Origin: Saccharomycopsis crataegensis
Taxonomy: Eukaryota; Ascomycota; Saccharomycetes; Ascoideales; Saccharomycopsidaceae
Assembly: GCF_037102585.1 (NCBI RefSeq)
Contig: NW_027043822.1
Coordinates: 397,001-461,000 of the forward strand
Length of the DNA: 64,000 nt
Direction of reading: 5' to 3'
This document shows positions 10,321 through 22,446 of this stretch, one piece after another (the first letter of the stretch is position 1; each line of letters opens with the position of its first letter). The notes below the pieces were generated by a model. It was not told the DNA's origin and did not search any database. It saw only the letters and a program-made list of their open reading frames with translations. The position numbers were made by a program, and so were the translations under genes.

Positions 10321-11284
10321 GAGGGAAAGAAAAAAAAAAAAAAAAAATAAAAAAAAAAAAGAAAATTGGGCATTTTAATTGTAGTATAATTATTTTTTTT
10401 TCTCCTTGTTTTATTTTTGTTTATTTTTAATTGTATAGTAGCAAGTTTTTCAATGTTTTGATTATTTAGAATTTGGGGCGATATCGGATTTTTTAATATT
10501 ATTTTTTAATACAGTTATTTTTTATGCTTTTGGGATTTCTTTAATATGTATTGATTGATTGATTGTAGAAAGGGTGTGATTGTTTTTTTCTTTTTTGCCT
10601 TTTCTACCAACAAAAACTTGTGGTTAATGAAAAAACATAAGATATCTCGATTTCCATTAACAAAAAAAAAAATAAAAAAAGTAAATTGGTTACTTGGTTC
10701 GAAATTGTTTTTGCATTGATTTCATCTACGTTAACCTCCAGGAATACCTTGCTCTTATTTTGGTTTTGCATTTCGATTAATAAGAATGATAAATGTTAAA
10801 TGTTAAATGTTAAATGTTAAATGCCAAAAGGTAGTAAATCTCCTAGGCTTATTTCATAAATCTCGTGTTTGTGATTTCACGTCCGCAATTTCCCATTATA
10901 ATAAAATGGAATTACACTTGATGAGCTCATGACATCAACTCAGCTAGTTATAAAATAAATAAATAAATATTATTATTATTTAATTAACGAATGACTTTGA
11001 TACATATTTTTTTTTTTATTTCTTCTTTGATTTCCCCTCTTTTTTTTTTAGGAAAACAATTTTTGAAACATGGAAAGAGAGCATATTAATGAAATTAAAG
11101 AGGAAAAGAACAGATGAGAAAATGAAACTGAAATAAAAATACAAAATGAAAAAATAAGATGATAAATGTTTTTTTTTGTTTTTTTTTTAATCATTCCATT
11201 AGCAAGCGACCAAGCAATAAATACCAACAGCAAATTTTACTGACAGTTGATATGAATTCATGAATCAATTCATGCTTTGGTGTT
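10321..11284. other. Intergenic between convergent genes
   Basis: The unrecognised gene (plus) and RPB1 (minus) converge here. The stretch is rich in A and T tracts (10329-10360, 10660-10680, 11168-11188), which probably form the two 3' ends. A perfect 7-bp tandem repeat AAATGTT (four units plus one variant) lies at 10791-10825. No gene or structural RNA was seen. Confidence 0.5.
10791..10825. repeat. 7-bp tandem repeat (AAATGTT x4 plus AAATGCC)
   Basis: Four identical AAATGTT units followed by one AAATGCC variant lie in the intergenic space between convergent genes. A simple microsatellite with no evident role. Confidence 0.85.
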
Positions 11285-14200
11285 TCATTGTTGCTCTTGA
11301 TTATCCTTATCCTTTGGACTATAGGTTGGGGAGTATGATGGTGAGGTTGGGGAATAACTTGGGGAGGTAGGAGAGTATGATGGGGATGTTGGAGAATAGG
11401 ATGGTGAGGTTGGGGAATAGGATGGAGATGTTGGGGAATAGGATGGAGATGTTGGTGAGTATGATGGTGAAGTAGGTGAGTATGATGGTGAGGTTGGAGA
11501 GTATGATGGTGAGGTTGGCGAATAACTTGGTGATGTTGGAGAGTATGATGGAGATGTAGGAGAATAGGATGGAGATGTTGGTGAGTATGATGGTGAGGTA
11601 GGTGAGTATGATGGTGAAGTAGGAGAGTATGATGGTGAAGTTGGAGAGTATGATGGTGAGGTTGGTGAATAACTTGGTGATGTTGGAGAATAACTTGGCG
11701 ATGTAGGAGAATATGATGGTGAGGTTGGTGAATAACTTGGTGATGTTGGAGAATAACTTGGCGATGTAGGAGAATATGATGGTGAAGTTGGTGAGTATGA
11801 TGGAGAAGTTGCCGCATAACCACTTGGATCGTAACCAGGACTTGAACTGAAAGTATTCGATGGAGAAGTAGATTGGAAATCATTGTATGGTGAGGTGTTA
11901 TTCATTGGTGAGGTATTGTAAGGACTTTGAGCAGAGCCACCGTAGGCAGTAAACCCGCCTTGGTTATCATTAATATTACTTTCATGAATTGGTGAGAAGT
12001 TAATATCTTCATCAATATCAATATTATCATATCTACCACTGCCAGAATTAATATCATAAGGTGTGGCAGCACCGTCAAAAGCACCAGAGCCCGCCGCTTG
12101 CCCAACTTCGTCTACCATATTGCCATTGAATGGAATGTCTCTAAGTCTTTCTTCATCAACCAAAAGATCAAACACCCCAGTACCAATAGGCGCCATTTGA
12201 CCCAATAAAACGTTTTCAGAAACCCCGCTACAATCATCAAGTTCCGCTGCTGCACCAGCATCTAACAAAATTTCAACGGTTTCTTCAAAAGATGCTCTCA
12301 TTAATGCACCAGTGTTATTTCTGTTAATACCATGACGAGTAATAGCCATCAAGTGACCTCTTGAGGTCATCGCATCAATCAACAATGCCATATGACGGTA
12401 ATTGACATAAGAACCACCAAAAGAAATGACCTTAAATGTTTCCTTATAAAGAGCCTCTCTGGCAGCTTCCATACCCAAAACTGACAAAACTTCAACAAAA
12501 TTATTAGAATAAGTACGCTTGTGGTCAACACCTTCAACGGCCATAACTTCAGCAAGGTTGACACCATCAGTTTCAAGAATGGTTTCACTAGTTTTCTTAA
12601 AGCTACCACCTTCGTCAATGATCATATGATGTTCGTTCTTAGAAATGAATACTCTTGAAACATTCTCGATACCTCTCAAAGAAATATCCAAAATATGCTG
12701 TTCAATTTTCTTCAAAATATGGTCTTCTTCCGCTTCATTTTCTTCATTTTGGGCCTTTCTGTCTCTAACAATACGTAAACGAATAACCAATTTTTGAGAA
12801 CTGGCATCTTCAGACCAAATAACTGCAATATCTGTTCCAAAGGCTTGCTTAATTTTATCAGCAACTTGACTCAAAGTAACTTGCTTATCGATCAAACTAC
12901 TACGGTCGATTTCAAAACGCAATAACCAAGGTGACTGTTGGTCAATGGTTTTCTCAGTTTCTTCATCAGGAATGGCGAAGAAACCTTCAACCAAATCAAT
13001 ATCTTCTTCAATGACTGTGGATTGGGGATCTGGATCATAGAAAATTTCTGTAAGCGCTACAATATCCTTGATCGTAGAATATTGAATAGCAGCTTGGATT
13101 GTCTTAGCTTTCATTTCATCTTGGGCGTATTCAGGTTGCAAATAAATACTCATGGAAGGAGTTTTAATATTCTTAGCAACGTTAAGAATTTCTTTCAATC
13201 TTGGAACACCAAGAGTAACGTTCTTAGACGAGACACCGGCATAATGGAAAGTATTCAAAGTCATTTGGGTGGCAGGTTCACCAATGGATTGTGCAGCCAA
13301 AACACCCACCATTTCACCTGGATGGACAACAGATCTTTGGAACAATTCTTCAATCTTACCGACCGCCCAGTTGAATGCATCCTTATTCAATCTATATTCT
13401 TCAATGACTCTTCTGGATGCCAATCTTGAACGAATAAGGCACTGGAAGAGAGTAGTGGCATTTTCTTGCGCTTCAGACAAGAGCTCACCTTCACCTCTGA
13501 CGACGAGTAAGTTTTGACACAATTCACGAACCTTTAACACAATGTAATCCAATGGCAAATCACTGGCACTATTTCTATCAACGTGGAAAATTTGTTGGGA
13601 GTTTTGGACAACACGTCTAAGATTAACAGGCAATGGCCATTTACTCTCACCATCTGCAAAGACTTCTCTCAACAATTGTCTATCTTTGACCAATTGATCA
13701 TATTCCTCGTCCAAAATATTCTGGAGTTCGACGTCACCTCTAATTTCATCACTAAATTCAATTAATGATGAATTAATCATCGTGGAAGAATCCATCAAAT
13801 CAATCTTATATCTCTTTTCAAATGTACTATTAGAAGCTGTCAAAGAATCAAGCGGTTGGTTTTCAACTTGTGTACCGTCCAAACCATCTTCACCATAAAC
13901 GAACTGAAGAATTGTTCCGGTAGAGTTTCTAACAGTCCCATCATAATGGACAGTGATATCTTCTAAGGCCTTGACCAATCTTCTTTGAATATAACCGGTT
14001 TCAGCAGTCTTCACAGCGGTATCAATTAACCCTTCTCTACCAGCCATAGCGTGGAAGAAAAACTCTTGAGGAGTCAACCCTCTCAAATATGAATTTTCGA
14101 TGAAACCCTTAGACTCTGGACTGAAATCATCTTTAGTAAAGTGTGGTAATGATCTGTCAGCAAAACCGAATGGAATTCTCTTACCTTCCACCATCTGTTG

Positions 14201-16761
14201 ACCCACACAGGCAGACATTTGAGAAATATTAATGAAAGAACCTTTAGAACCAGAAATAACCATCTGCTTCACATTATTGGAGTCTTTCAAAGATTTTTCG
14301 GAATATTTACCCACATCATCTCTTGCCTTATTTAAAAGTTGGGCAACATTAGCTTCAAAGGCTTCTCTAAGAGTCATACCAGGTTCAGGTTCTAATCTGT
14401 TAGCGTGAGCATCTAAAATAACTTCTTGCACCTTTTGCTTGGCTGCATTAATGGTGGTAGTAATCTTGGCCATAGTTACCTTATCGGCAATGGTGTCACC
14501 GATACCAATAGAGAACCCATTATGAAGCAACCAGTAATTCACAATCTTCTGAAGATTACCGAATAATTTTGCACAGACTGCGTGACCTTTTTCTCTGAAA
14601 ACGGTATGGATCAAACCACCGGCCGAAGCCCCGACTGTTTTCTTATTAACGACACCAAACATAACTTCACCATTAAGAATCAACATCCCGTCATCCTTTT
14701 CTGATAAGTATGTGGTTTTTTCTTCGAATCTAATTAAGTTAATACCTTCTGGTATACCCAAAGACAAGATTTGCTTACCAGTCCATAATGGCTTCGGTTT
14801 CAAAATGGTTGGCGGAGGCACAACACCATTCCAGTCTTTAATCCAGTAGCAGATATTCATAACTTGATCATATTCGATAAAAATATCTCTCAAAGTCATC
14901 TTTCTAACACCACATAATGTGTCTTGCACAATACCCATAACTGGCTTATTAGATTGAGGAGAAATAATTTGTAAAGGAACGGCTGCTAAGTTGGATAACT
15001 CAGCTCTTGTTTCGTGAGATTGTGGAACATGCAAATTCATTTCATCACCATCGAAATCGGCGTTATATGGAGAAGTGACAGACAAGTTGATTCTGAATGT
15101 TGAAAAAGGCATCACCTTTACTCTATGACACATCATAGACATCTTGTGCAAAGAAGGCTGTCTATTAAACAAAACTGGATCATTGTCCATAAGATGTCTT
15201 TCAACTTTCCAGCCATACTGTAATTGAATGTCACCAGCTCTTTTGTGATATCTCAAGTCAATTCTGTCACCAGTATCTCTAATAACATATTTCGCACCTG
15301 GATGTTCGTTTGGACCGTTTCTCACGTATTCCGTTAATCTATGGATGTTGTATGGTGTGACAATCTCTGGATATGTCAAAGTTCTGGCAATAGACCTTGG
15401 AACACCGACTTGATCCAAATCCAAATTAGGGTCACCAGAAATAACAGTTCTGGCTGAGAAATCAACTCTCTTACCCATCAAGTTACCTCTAACACGCCCT
15501 TCTTTACCCTTCAATCTCGCTCTAATAGACTTGATTGGTCTACCAGATTTCTGCAAGGCCACTGGCTGGCCAGCAATATCATTATCCATGTAAGTTGCCA
15601 CATGGTATTGCAATAACGATTCGAATTCAGTGATAACATGGGCCGGAGAACCATCCATTTCCAATTTCTGCACATTGATATTTGCCTTCAAAATTTCTGC
15701 CAATTTATAAGTCAAATCATCTTCACCTCTCGCTGTTTCGTTGAACGCAATAGAAGGACGAACTGGTGGTGGTGGAACAGGAAGAACAGTCAAGATTAAC
15801 CATTCCGGTCTGGCATAATCAATATCGAACCCCAATAAAACGGCATCCTCATCAGAGATATGTTTGAAAACGTTCAAAATTTCACTTGGAGTCAACAATC
15901 TTTTTTCTGGTTGGGAGTCGCCATCATCTGAATTCTTGTCCTTCTTCCAAGTACCCCAGAGTTTCAAACCTTCCTTTCTAACAGTTGGTTGATAGTTACC
16001 ACAACCTCCAGTAGTAATAGGGTTTTCGGAGTCATTATTTTCCAATTCCTCTTCAGTTGGCAAGTCTGCTTCACAAACCATTTTTGTTTTACTTAGTTGC
16101 CAAATTGCTTGAAGTCTTTTTCTTGGATCCTTGATTTTAGCAATTTGCTGGACTTGCAAAGAGTTTTTATCAATCAACAATTTACCACAGTGCATACACA
16201 CACACTCGCAAACCTTCTTGATTTTGGCAATGAAACCAATATGAAAAACTGGCTTAGCCAATTCAATGTGCCCAAAATGACCCGGGCATTCAAACATATC
16301 CTCACCACATGTTTGACATTTGAAAGCCCTATCAATAGTTCCCAATTTTGGATCATTCAAACCACCCTCTCTGAGCCGTTTGTTTTCATCCATAATTTCA
16401 GGGAACTCAATCTTCACCACACTGATCGCACGCTGAAACTGTATTAGTCTTGCCTCTCTCATCAAAAAAAAAAAAAAGGGAAAAAAAATGCGTGTAGGAA
16501 CACATCATTAAAATATCTACAATAACCCCCATATCAATCAAAAATAGTACTACTTACTGTTTCTTCAGGCGAAAAGAGACCAAATTGGATCTATAAATCA
16601 GTTAGTTTAGTTCCACAAACCAAGCGTGAACTTCCTTCAATTTCTGATTCCAGAAATTGAGGATTCACGCCACTCCATGATACAAAGAAAACAAGATAAA
16701 AACATACCTCCTTCACCGTACGAAGCGGAGCACTTGAGTATGCGAAAGATCTAGTAGCCAT
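11285..16761 (-). CDS. RPO21: RNA polymerase II largest subunit Rpb1, two introns
   Basis: Three exons give 1744 residues (S. cerevisiae 1733). Exon 1 is 16708-16761 ([18 protein letters not shown]), exon 2 is a 33-base microexon 16558-16590 ([11 protein letters not shown]), and exon 3 is 11285-16432 ([13 protein letters not shown] onward). Intron 1 (16591-16707) has GTATGT and AACTAAC; intron 2 (16433-16557) has GTAAGT and GACTAAT. The protein is the catalytic subunit of Pol [12 protein letters not shown] carries the catalytic aspartates, the N-terminal CxxC...H zinc clamp is present ([17 protein letters not shown]), and the bridge helix and funnel blocks are intact. The CTD (11324-11818) has one YAATSPS, then 22 perfect YSPTSPS heptads, then [11 protein letters not shown]. 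Intron 2 ends in CAGTTTCAG, so two acceptors 6 bases apart keep frame; the downstream one better matches other Rpb1 proteins. Confidence 0.97.
11324..11818 (-). repeat. RPB1 CTD coding repeat (21-bp heptad units)
   Basis: Twenty-two consecutive units encode identical YSPTSPS heptads (11336-11797), flanked by YAATSPS and a terminal YSPT. The units differ at synonymous sites. A 63-bp (three-heptad) segment is duplicated in tandem, seen at about 11661-11723 and 11724-11786, a sign of recent unequal exchange. Confidence 0.9.
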
Positions 16762-17228
16762 TTCTGATTCTTGCTAAAACAATGAATATACTTTGGCCAA
16801 AGAAATCCGATGTTCGCTTGAAGCAAGAGGTGTTTGTTTAGATAACGCCGCCCGTCTCTTTGAATTTTTTGTTTTTTCAATAAATTCCAAATTCAACGAT
16901 CATCCGTACACCAGGTTTCAGAAGGCTGGACTGAGGGGTGTTGCACCTTACCGCTATATTTCAGCACATATAAATGTAACCTCTTCAATAAAATAACCAC
17001 TTAAATACATCCATGGGTGAATCTTTATACTCTCATCTGTCAACTTAGATCCTCTATTTGTTAACAAAGAGAAACTTTATTTAAAAGAGGGCTTACAATA
17101 GCACAATAGATAAATTTGTACGTAAATATTTATATTTCTTCAAAACTCATTAAAAAAACATTGCTATTATAGTACATATTAAACCACCCAAAAAGAATCA
17201 TTGAAAACTAACTCAAATTTCAAAAAAT
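16762..17228. other. Intergenic, RPL17 3' end to RPB1 promoter
   Basis: Both flanking genes are on the minus strand, so this holds the RPL17 terminator side and the RPB1 promoter. It is AT-rich. A 67-codon plus-strand frame at 16793 has no homology. Nothing else seen. Confidence 0.4.
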
Positions 17229-18147
17229 TTAAGCAGTAGTAGCGACAGTCTTTTCGGCAGCCTTTTCAACTTCTTCAGCCTTTTCGGTCAAGACGACTTC
17301 AATGTGGGATGGAGAAGATTCGTACTTGTTGATTCTACCGTGAGCTCTGAAGGTTCTTCTTCTTTGCTTTGGAGCTTGGTTGACTTGGATGTGGGAGATA
17401 AACAATTTAGTGGTGTCCAAACCTTTGACCTATAAAGATGCGTTAGTTTCTAAAGTTCTGCGATGAATTCAAGACATAACTGTCAAAAAATTCAAACGCA
17501 GGAAGTGTTTTTCAATAATGCATCCTGCTCAAAAAAATATTGAGCTTTGTTATGGACTAAGTATTCAAAGTACTTAAATAGCAATGATTTTAATGATAAT
17601 TCATAATATCATTTCAAGAGGTTTTACTGAATGTAATCCTTTCTTGTAATTTAGCCTCCACTGAAAGTGGATGACCATGCATGGGTTCGAAAAAAAGTTC
17701 AAATATCCCATGAAAAATTATTGAAAAAAACTTCCCGCTTTGAAGAATGGTTTTTATATCAAATTAGATTCCACTGAAAAATAATGTAACATAACGATAT
17801 AAACTCCAAACTTATTAAAAGGGTACTCGTATACATACGTCAGCGTTGGCTTCAGCGTTCTTCAACAATTCTTGGATGAACTTGACAGACTTAGCTGGCC
17901 ATCTAGCCTTGGTAACACCAAATTCTTTACCTTGAGCGGTTCTGCCGATAGAAGAGTTAAATCTTCTGAATGGGATAGCTCTCTTGTGATCAAGAACTTG
18001 TTCCAAGTATTGTTGAGCTCTCTTTAATTCCCAACCGTTGATGGCTTGGGCAGTTTCTCTGGTGTTCTTGAAAGAAACTCTGAGGTAAGAGCCCTTAGCC
18101 TTAGCAGATCTAGCTGGGTCAGCAGAAATAGTACCGTATCTAGCCAT
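17229..18147 (-). CDS. RPL17: 60S ribosomal protein L17 (uL22), one intron
   Basis: Exon 1 is 17839-18147 (103 codons, [19 protein letters not shown] to NAEANAD) and exon 2 is 17229-17429 ([10 protein letters not shown] to KTVATTA), giving 169 residues (S. cerevisiae 184). The 409-base intron 17430-17838 has donor GTATGT, branch site AACTAAC and acceptor TATAG, 12 bases apart. uL22 lines the exit tunnel of the large subunit; the tunnel hairpin region ([23 protein letters not shown]) is well conserved. Codon bias is extreme, as for other ribosomal proteins. The intron contains a TCCACT / AGTGGA hairpin near 17655-17672, but no convincing snoRNA. Start chosen at MARYG, as in all orthologues; an earlier in-frame ATG would add MLK. 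Confidence 0.96.
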
Positions 18148-20447
18148 TTTTAACAATAATTATTCTTGAATACAGAGTAGAATCAGCAGCAGAAGAAGCC
18201 TAAAGCTTTGAATTCATTTTTAATCATTATAAAAAATATGAAAAAATGAAAAATCTATGATTGGTGCCCATTATCATGTGATATTGTGATCGCTTTAGGG
18301 CTTAAACTATTGTTGATCATGTGACATAGCCCTATTAACGCCATTTTAATAAAGACCTATAGGATATTACTCGCTGATAACACACACGCTCTACTTTGTC
18401 AGTTTTCTTTGATATAATGCATATCGATATCTCTCAAATTCTGCTGTTTTTGTTTCAAGTTTCGCAGTTCATGTTGATTCGAAAACAAAAACAAATCATG
18501 CATTACAGGGTATGTCAACATGCAGCGAGCATTTGAGGTGGTTGATAACTGATACTTGTTTTTCTTTCCTATTGTGGTTTATATTTAGGAAAAATACAAT
18601 CATCTTCTTATTGGAATCTAAAGATTACTTAATTCTGAAGCTTGTGAAAATCAGATGCTGCAAGAGAAACAATTATCATTTCAATGCTATTGAAAGATGG
18701 TACTATCTAACAAAATTTACAACTGCCGTGTTTCTACTTCAAAGAAAAAGAAAGATATAAAAAAAAGAAAGATATTATTGACAATTGTTTGCAGATGCTT
18801 ATAACAAATTTTTACCAAAAATGCTTCTGTATTCCCAAATAATCACGCTTGCATGCTTCTAAGGAGGTGCGCCTTCCAAAAGTCTCCTTATGTCTCCCAC
18901 TACCTAACTTCTTCGAAAAAATATTAAACAAAATTGGTTTTATATAATGATTTTCGGCTATAAACTAATCACAAATTGTGATTAATGAGCAAACTTGATG
19001 TCTTTTTTTTTTGTTTTTTGCTTTTCTTATATATTCTTGGCTTCTGCGCTCAGTAAGGATTCAGAGATGAGAATAAAAGGGGTATAATGGTGGTAGAATA
19101 GACAGTTATAGGTGCTCCTTTACCTTAAATAGTTTTTAAAAAAGAGTATTCATGTTTCATCTTTAATTACATTCATTCACATCTAGTGTGGTTGACGATG
19201 TATTTCCGTGTTGATGGCTTTTTGGCTTTAACAGATCTAGTTGAATCCGCTTTGGGTAACTGTGGACTTTTCAAATGCCTTGGCCAAATTAAAAAAATAA
19301 AAAGAAAAAGAAAGCAAAAATAAAGTTCTGGAGGAATATTTATTGATTTTTATGTTAAATAGATCTTCTTGATATTACCATTGGGTACAATGAGACTCAG
19401 CATATCACTCTGTCTTTCTGCTGCAGAAACTCACAGTGAAGCGAGATACTCATCAGTATAGGGACAACTACAGGAGTTTCCACGAGACTAGGAACTCTCG
19501 ATGCTACAGAATAGACTGAAAATTTTGGAGGATTTTAATTTCATAACTGGCTGCTATAACAACAAATCAATACTTTCTTTAAGCTTAAGCAGAATCAACA
19601 ACTTTTTGTCTACTGTGAGAAAGGTTTTTCACACCAATTACCGATTATTGCTACATAGGTTTTCCTAATTCGCTTCAAGAAATAATTTTTATTATTGCTT
19701 TCGAAGTTATGTAAAATAGATATATGTCAGTATAAAACAGCGACCAAAGCAAATAGAAGTATCTGTTACCATCAACAAATCTAGAATTTTTTTATAGTAG
19801 TGCAGATTGAGATCCTTCAGTAAGAGCTTTTAGAATGCTTCATACATTTTTCAGAGTGTCATGAGTTAGTTGGTTAATTTTTAATGTAACATTTCAACTT
19901 TGAGATTGTTAACATAACTAGATAATGGTTTGTATCTCCTTCATGTAAAAAATTTCTACATGAAAAACTTGACTTAAACTTAATCTTGTAAGGCGATGTG
20001 TTTAAAAATAATTTATCTCTCGGCATTATACACTGATTTGAATGAAATAGGGAGCCCATAAAACCTATAAATCATTTATAAGAAACTACGCTCAAGCGCA
20101 GAATCCGCAAAAGTTGTACATCATCAAAATTATAGCATATTCAAATTTTCCATTAAATATTTTGTAAGATACATAAAAATACACAATAAGAGGATCAAGA
20201 ACCAATGTTAACAATAGGGGACAAAAAGAAAAAGAAAAGACTGTATTCCACTAATATTGGAATGATAATAATAAAAATAGCAATTATAATAAACAGAAAA
20301 GGAGTTTTGGTAAAATAAAAACAATTTCGTGAAGCAAATGACAGACTAAAAAATTCAGAAACTTATCCGGTTTGAAAAAAATAAAAAAATCGGTTCACAT
20401 TCAGGCAAAACAAACAATCATCATACCCTTTCACACCCTTGAGTTGC
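18148..20447. other. Long gene-free intergenic region, SCD6 3' side to RPL17 promoter
   Basis: About 2.3 kb with no supported gene. The RPL17 promoter occupies the left end. Short frames at 18512 and 19874 lack homology and codon bias. The segment 19380-19520 is noticeably GC-richer than its surroundings and has short inverted repeats (for example GAGTTTCC / GGAACTC), so a non-coding RNA is possible. I could match it to no known RNA (U1, U2, U4, U5, U6, U3, SRP, RNase P or MRP). The right end near 20220-20440 is the SCD6 3' region. Confidence 0.35.
18290..18340. promoter_or_regulatory. Candidate Tbf1-like sites upstream of RPL17
   Basis: Two inverted AGGGCT-type motifs lie 150-190 bases upstream of the RPL17 start: TTTAGGGCTTAA at 18294-18305 and ATAGGGCTAT (minus strand) at about 18327-18336. 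CATGTGA boxes lie next to each. In yeasts outside the Saccharomyces group, Tbf1 (TTAGGG-type site) is known to drive ribosomal protein genes. That these sites are used is inferred. Confidence 0.35.
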
Positions 20448-21555
20448 TCACCATTGTGGTTGTTCTTCTCTTTGTTGATGATTATTGTTATTATTATTGT
20501 TATTGTTATAACGTCTGTTGTTGTAGTTGCTGTTGTTGTAGTTGCTGTTGTTGTAGTTGCTGTTGCTGTTGCTGCTGTTGTTGTTATTATTGTTGTAATA
20601 ACCGCCTCTACCTCTACCTCTACCGCCTCTACCTCTGCCTCTGCCTCTACCTCTATTGTTGAATCTTCTGGTTTCACCAAAAGTTTCCATGTCGTTATAT
20701 CTCACTGGCTCATCAGTTGTTTTGTCGGTCGAGGACGAGATAGTGTCGAAGAAGGAAGATTTCTTGTTGTAAAAGTTTTCTGCAGGCTTTTCAGTACCAT
20801 CATCTTTGGCAAATTTGGCATTGTTTGAAGCGAAATCAAAATCGGAGTTTGGAATTTCGACACCACGTTGACGGCGTTGTACCTTTGCAGCATCAGAAAT
20901 TGCAGCAGCAGAAGCTGGAGCAGCAGATGGAACATGAGCAGGTTCAGTGGTTTCGGATACCTGTGGAGCAGTTTCAGTTTGCTCCGACTTTTCATAAGAT
21001 TCAGCTGAAGCTTGAGCAGCTGGTTGACTAACAGGAGTGGCGACGGCTGGGGCCTGAGTTGGTGGGTGAGAGAAACCTTGAGGTGCCTGTTGTTGAGGTG
21101 GCATCGATCCGTAGGCCTGTGGTGGCTGTTGAGGTGGGTATCCATAGTATCCTGGTTGTTGTTGTGGCATTGGAGGAGGAGGAGGAGGAGGGGGAGGAGC
21201 TGCGACTTGTGGTTGAACTTGACTTGGAGGAACGTCTAACACTGACAAATCCTTGACATCGGACCCTCTGAATACAACGTACTCATAGACATCATTACTT
21301 GCAGGGATTTCCAAAGCTGGATTTTCTGCTCTACCTTCCGTACCAAGAGGTCTGACTTGTTTCAAAGCAACAGTAGCTTCTTCACCATTGATGTTATCTA
21401 AGATCCCAACATAACTATAGGAACATGTTAGTAATCTATCCACAGAAAAAAAAAATCAACAAACAAAACATAAAAATTATGCATTTTAATAATAATACCT
21501 ACCGAATGCCCTTGTTGGAGATCAAGGAGATGGTCTTTCCAATATATTGCGACAT
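20448..21555 (-). CDS. SCD6: Scd6, LSm14/RAP55-family translation repressor, one intron
   Basis: Exon 1 is 21503-21555 (MSQYIGKTISLISNKGIR, last codon split) and exon 2 is 20448-21414, giving 339 residues (S. cerevisiae 349). The 88-base intron 21415-21502 has donor GTAGGT, branch site TACTAAC and acceptor CTATAG. Domains in order: LSm14 N-terminal Sm-like domain (1 to about 85, ending SDVKDLSVLDVP), a Pro/Gln-rich linker with a proline run, an FDF box (NSDFDFASNNAKF, about residue 220), and a C-terminal RGG tract (NNRGRGRGRGRGG) followed by Asn/Tyr-rich sequence. Scd6 binds eIF4G through its RGG region, represses translation and promotes decapping in P-bodies. The CAG/TTG-type repeats in the tail are unstable microsatellites. 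Divergent from NAT3, with about 207 bases between starts. Confidence 0.93.
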
Positions 21556-21762
21556 GTTTTCAGTGCAATAATGCTGTGATCTTCACCCGTCAACTCTAAC
21601 CTTTCAAAGTATCAATTTTCTTTGCCAACGAAAAATCCCCAAAAAACGGAGTGCGCCGAGGCGTGGTTGCCCGCCCACAAGCCAATACTATTATCATCTC
21701 TCTCTAATATTCCTACACTAATAAAATGCTTACTGATTAGTTACACAGATACCACACTAGTA

Positions 21763-22356
21763 ATGACATCCATCGTCCCCTTTCAAGCCACCGATTTATT
21801 CCGGCTCAATCCAGTGAACTTAGATGTCTTCACAGAAAATTTCCCGCTAACGTTCTACTTCCAGTACCTTTCGGAATGGCCAACGCTTTTCTACAAGTCA
21901 ATAGAACCAACATACAACGTTGAATTGCTAACAAACGAGTTTGTTTGCTCAGGATATATGATGGGTAAGACAGAAGGTAGAAAAATGGATTGGCACGCGC
22001 ACATTACCGCAGTCACTGTCAATCCAGCTTATAGAAGACTTGGGCTTGCATCGCTACTATGCGTCCAGTTAGAGGAATTGACAAAATCAGATCCTTATAA
22101 TGTGTATTTCGTCGATTTATTTGTCAAAGTAACTAATAAATTGGCGCTTGTTTTGTATGAGAAATTGGGTTACTCGGTCTATCGAAGGGTAGTGGGATAT
22201 TATGGATCGAATCCTAATCCCCTGGTTAAAGATGTTGACGACGATACGGATGCGTATGACATGAGAAAAGCAATGATGAGGGATACAAAGAAGCAATCAG
22301 TTCGAGCAAATGGAAGAGACGTTCGTGTCTTGCCTCACGAAATCAACTTCGATTGA
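21763..22356 (+). CDS. NAT3: NatB N-terminal acetyltransferase catalytic subunit
   Basis: The 197-residue protein starts at 21763 (MTSIVPFQATDLFRLNPVN), as in yeast Nat3 (195 residues). The frame is open upstream, but that extension overlaps the promoter shared with SCD6 and has no homology. It is a GNAT-fold enzyme that acetylates Met-Asp, Met-Glu and Met-Asn N-termini, acting with Mdm20 on ribosomes. The acetyl-CoA motif is seen in VNPAYRRLGLASLL. Also diagnostic are SGYMMGKTEGR, WHAHITAVTV, LYEKLGYSVYRRVVGYY and the C-terminal DAYDMRKAM. All family blocks are intact. Confidence 0.95.
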   Translation: MTSIVPFQATDLFRLNPVNLDVFTENFPLTFYFQYLSEWPTLFYKSIEPTYNVELLTNEFVCSGYMMGKTEGRKMDWHAHITAVTVNPAYRRLGLASLLCVQLEELTKSDPYNVYFVDLFVKVTNKLALVLYEKLGYSVYRRVVGYYGSNPNPLVKDVDDDTDAYDMRKAMMRDTKKQSVRANGRDVRVLPHEINFD

Positions 22357-22446
22357 CCAGGTTACAATACTAAAAAAATATCGCCATGTATTATTCTTTT
22401 ATTTAACACAATATATTTACCAATCCACATTATTTCCCGTCATATT

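Noticed and set aside
11191-11883. A 230-codon His-rich frame overlapping the RPB1 CTD
   Set aside because: It is another reading of the CTD repeat; the RPB1 frame is certain.
17430-17838. A snoRNA in the RPL17 intron
   Set aside because: Only a short hairpin and a partial box C-like sequence are present; no box D at a suitable distance.
20372-20828. Cys-rich and Val/Ala-rich plus-strand frames opposite SCD6
   Set aside because: They are antisense readings of the Asn-codon repeat and RGG tract of SCD6.
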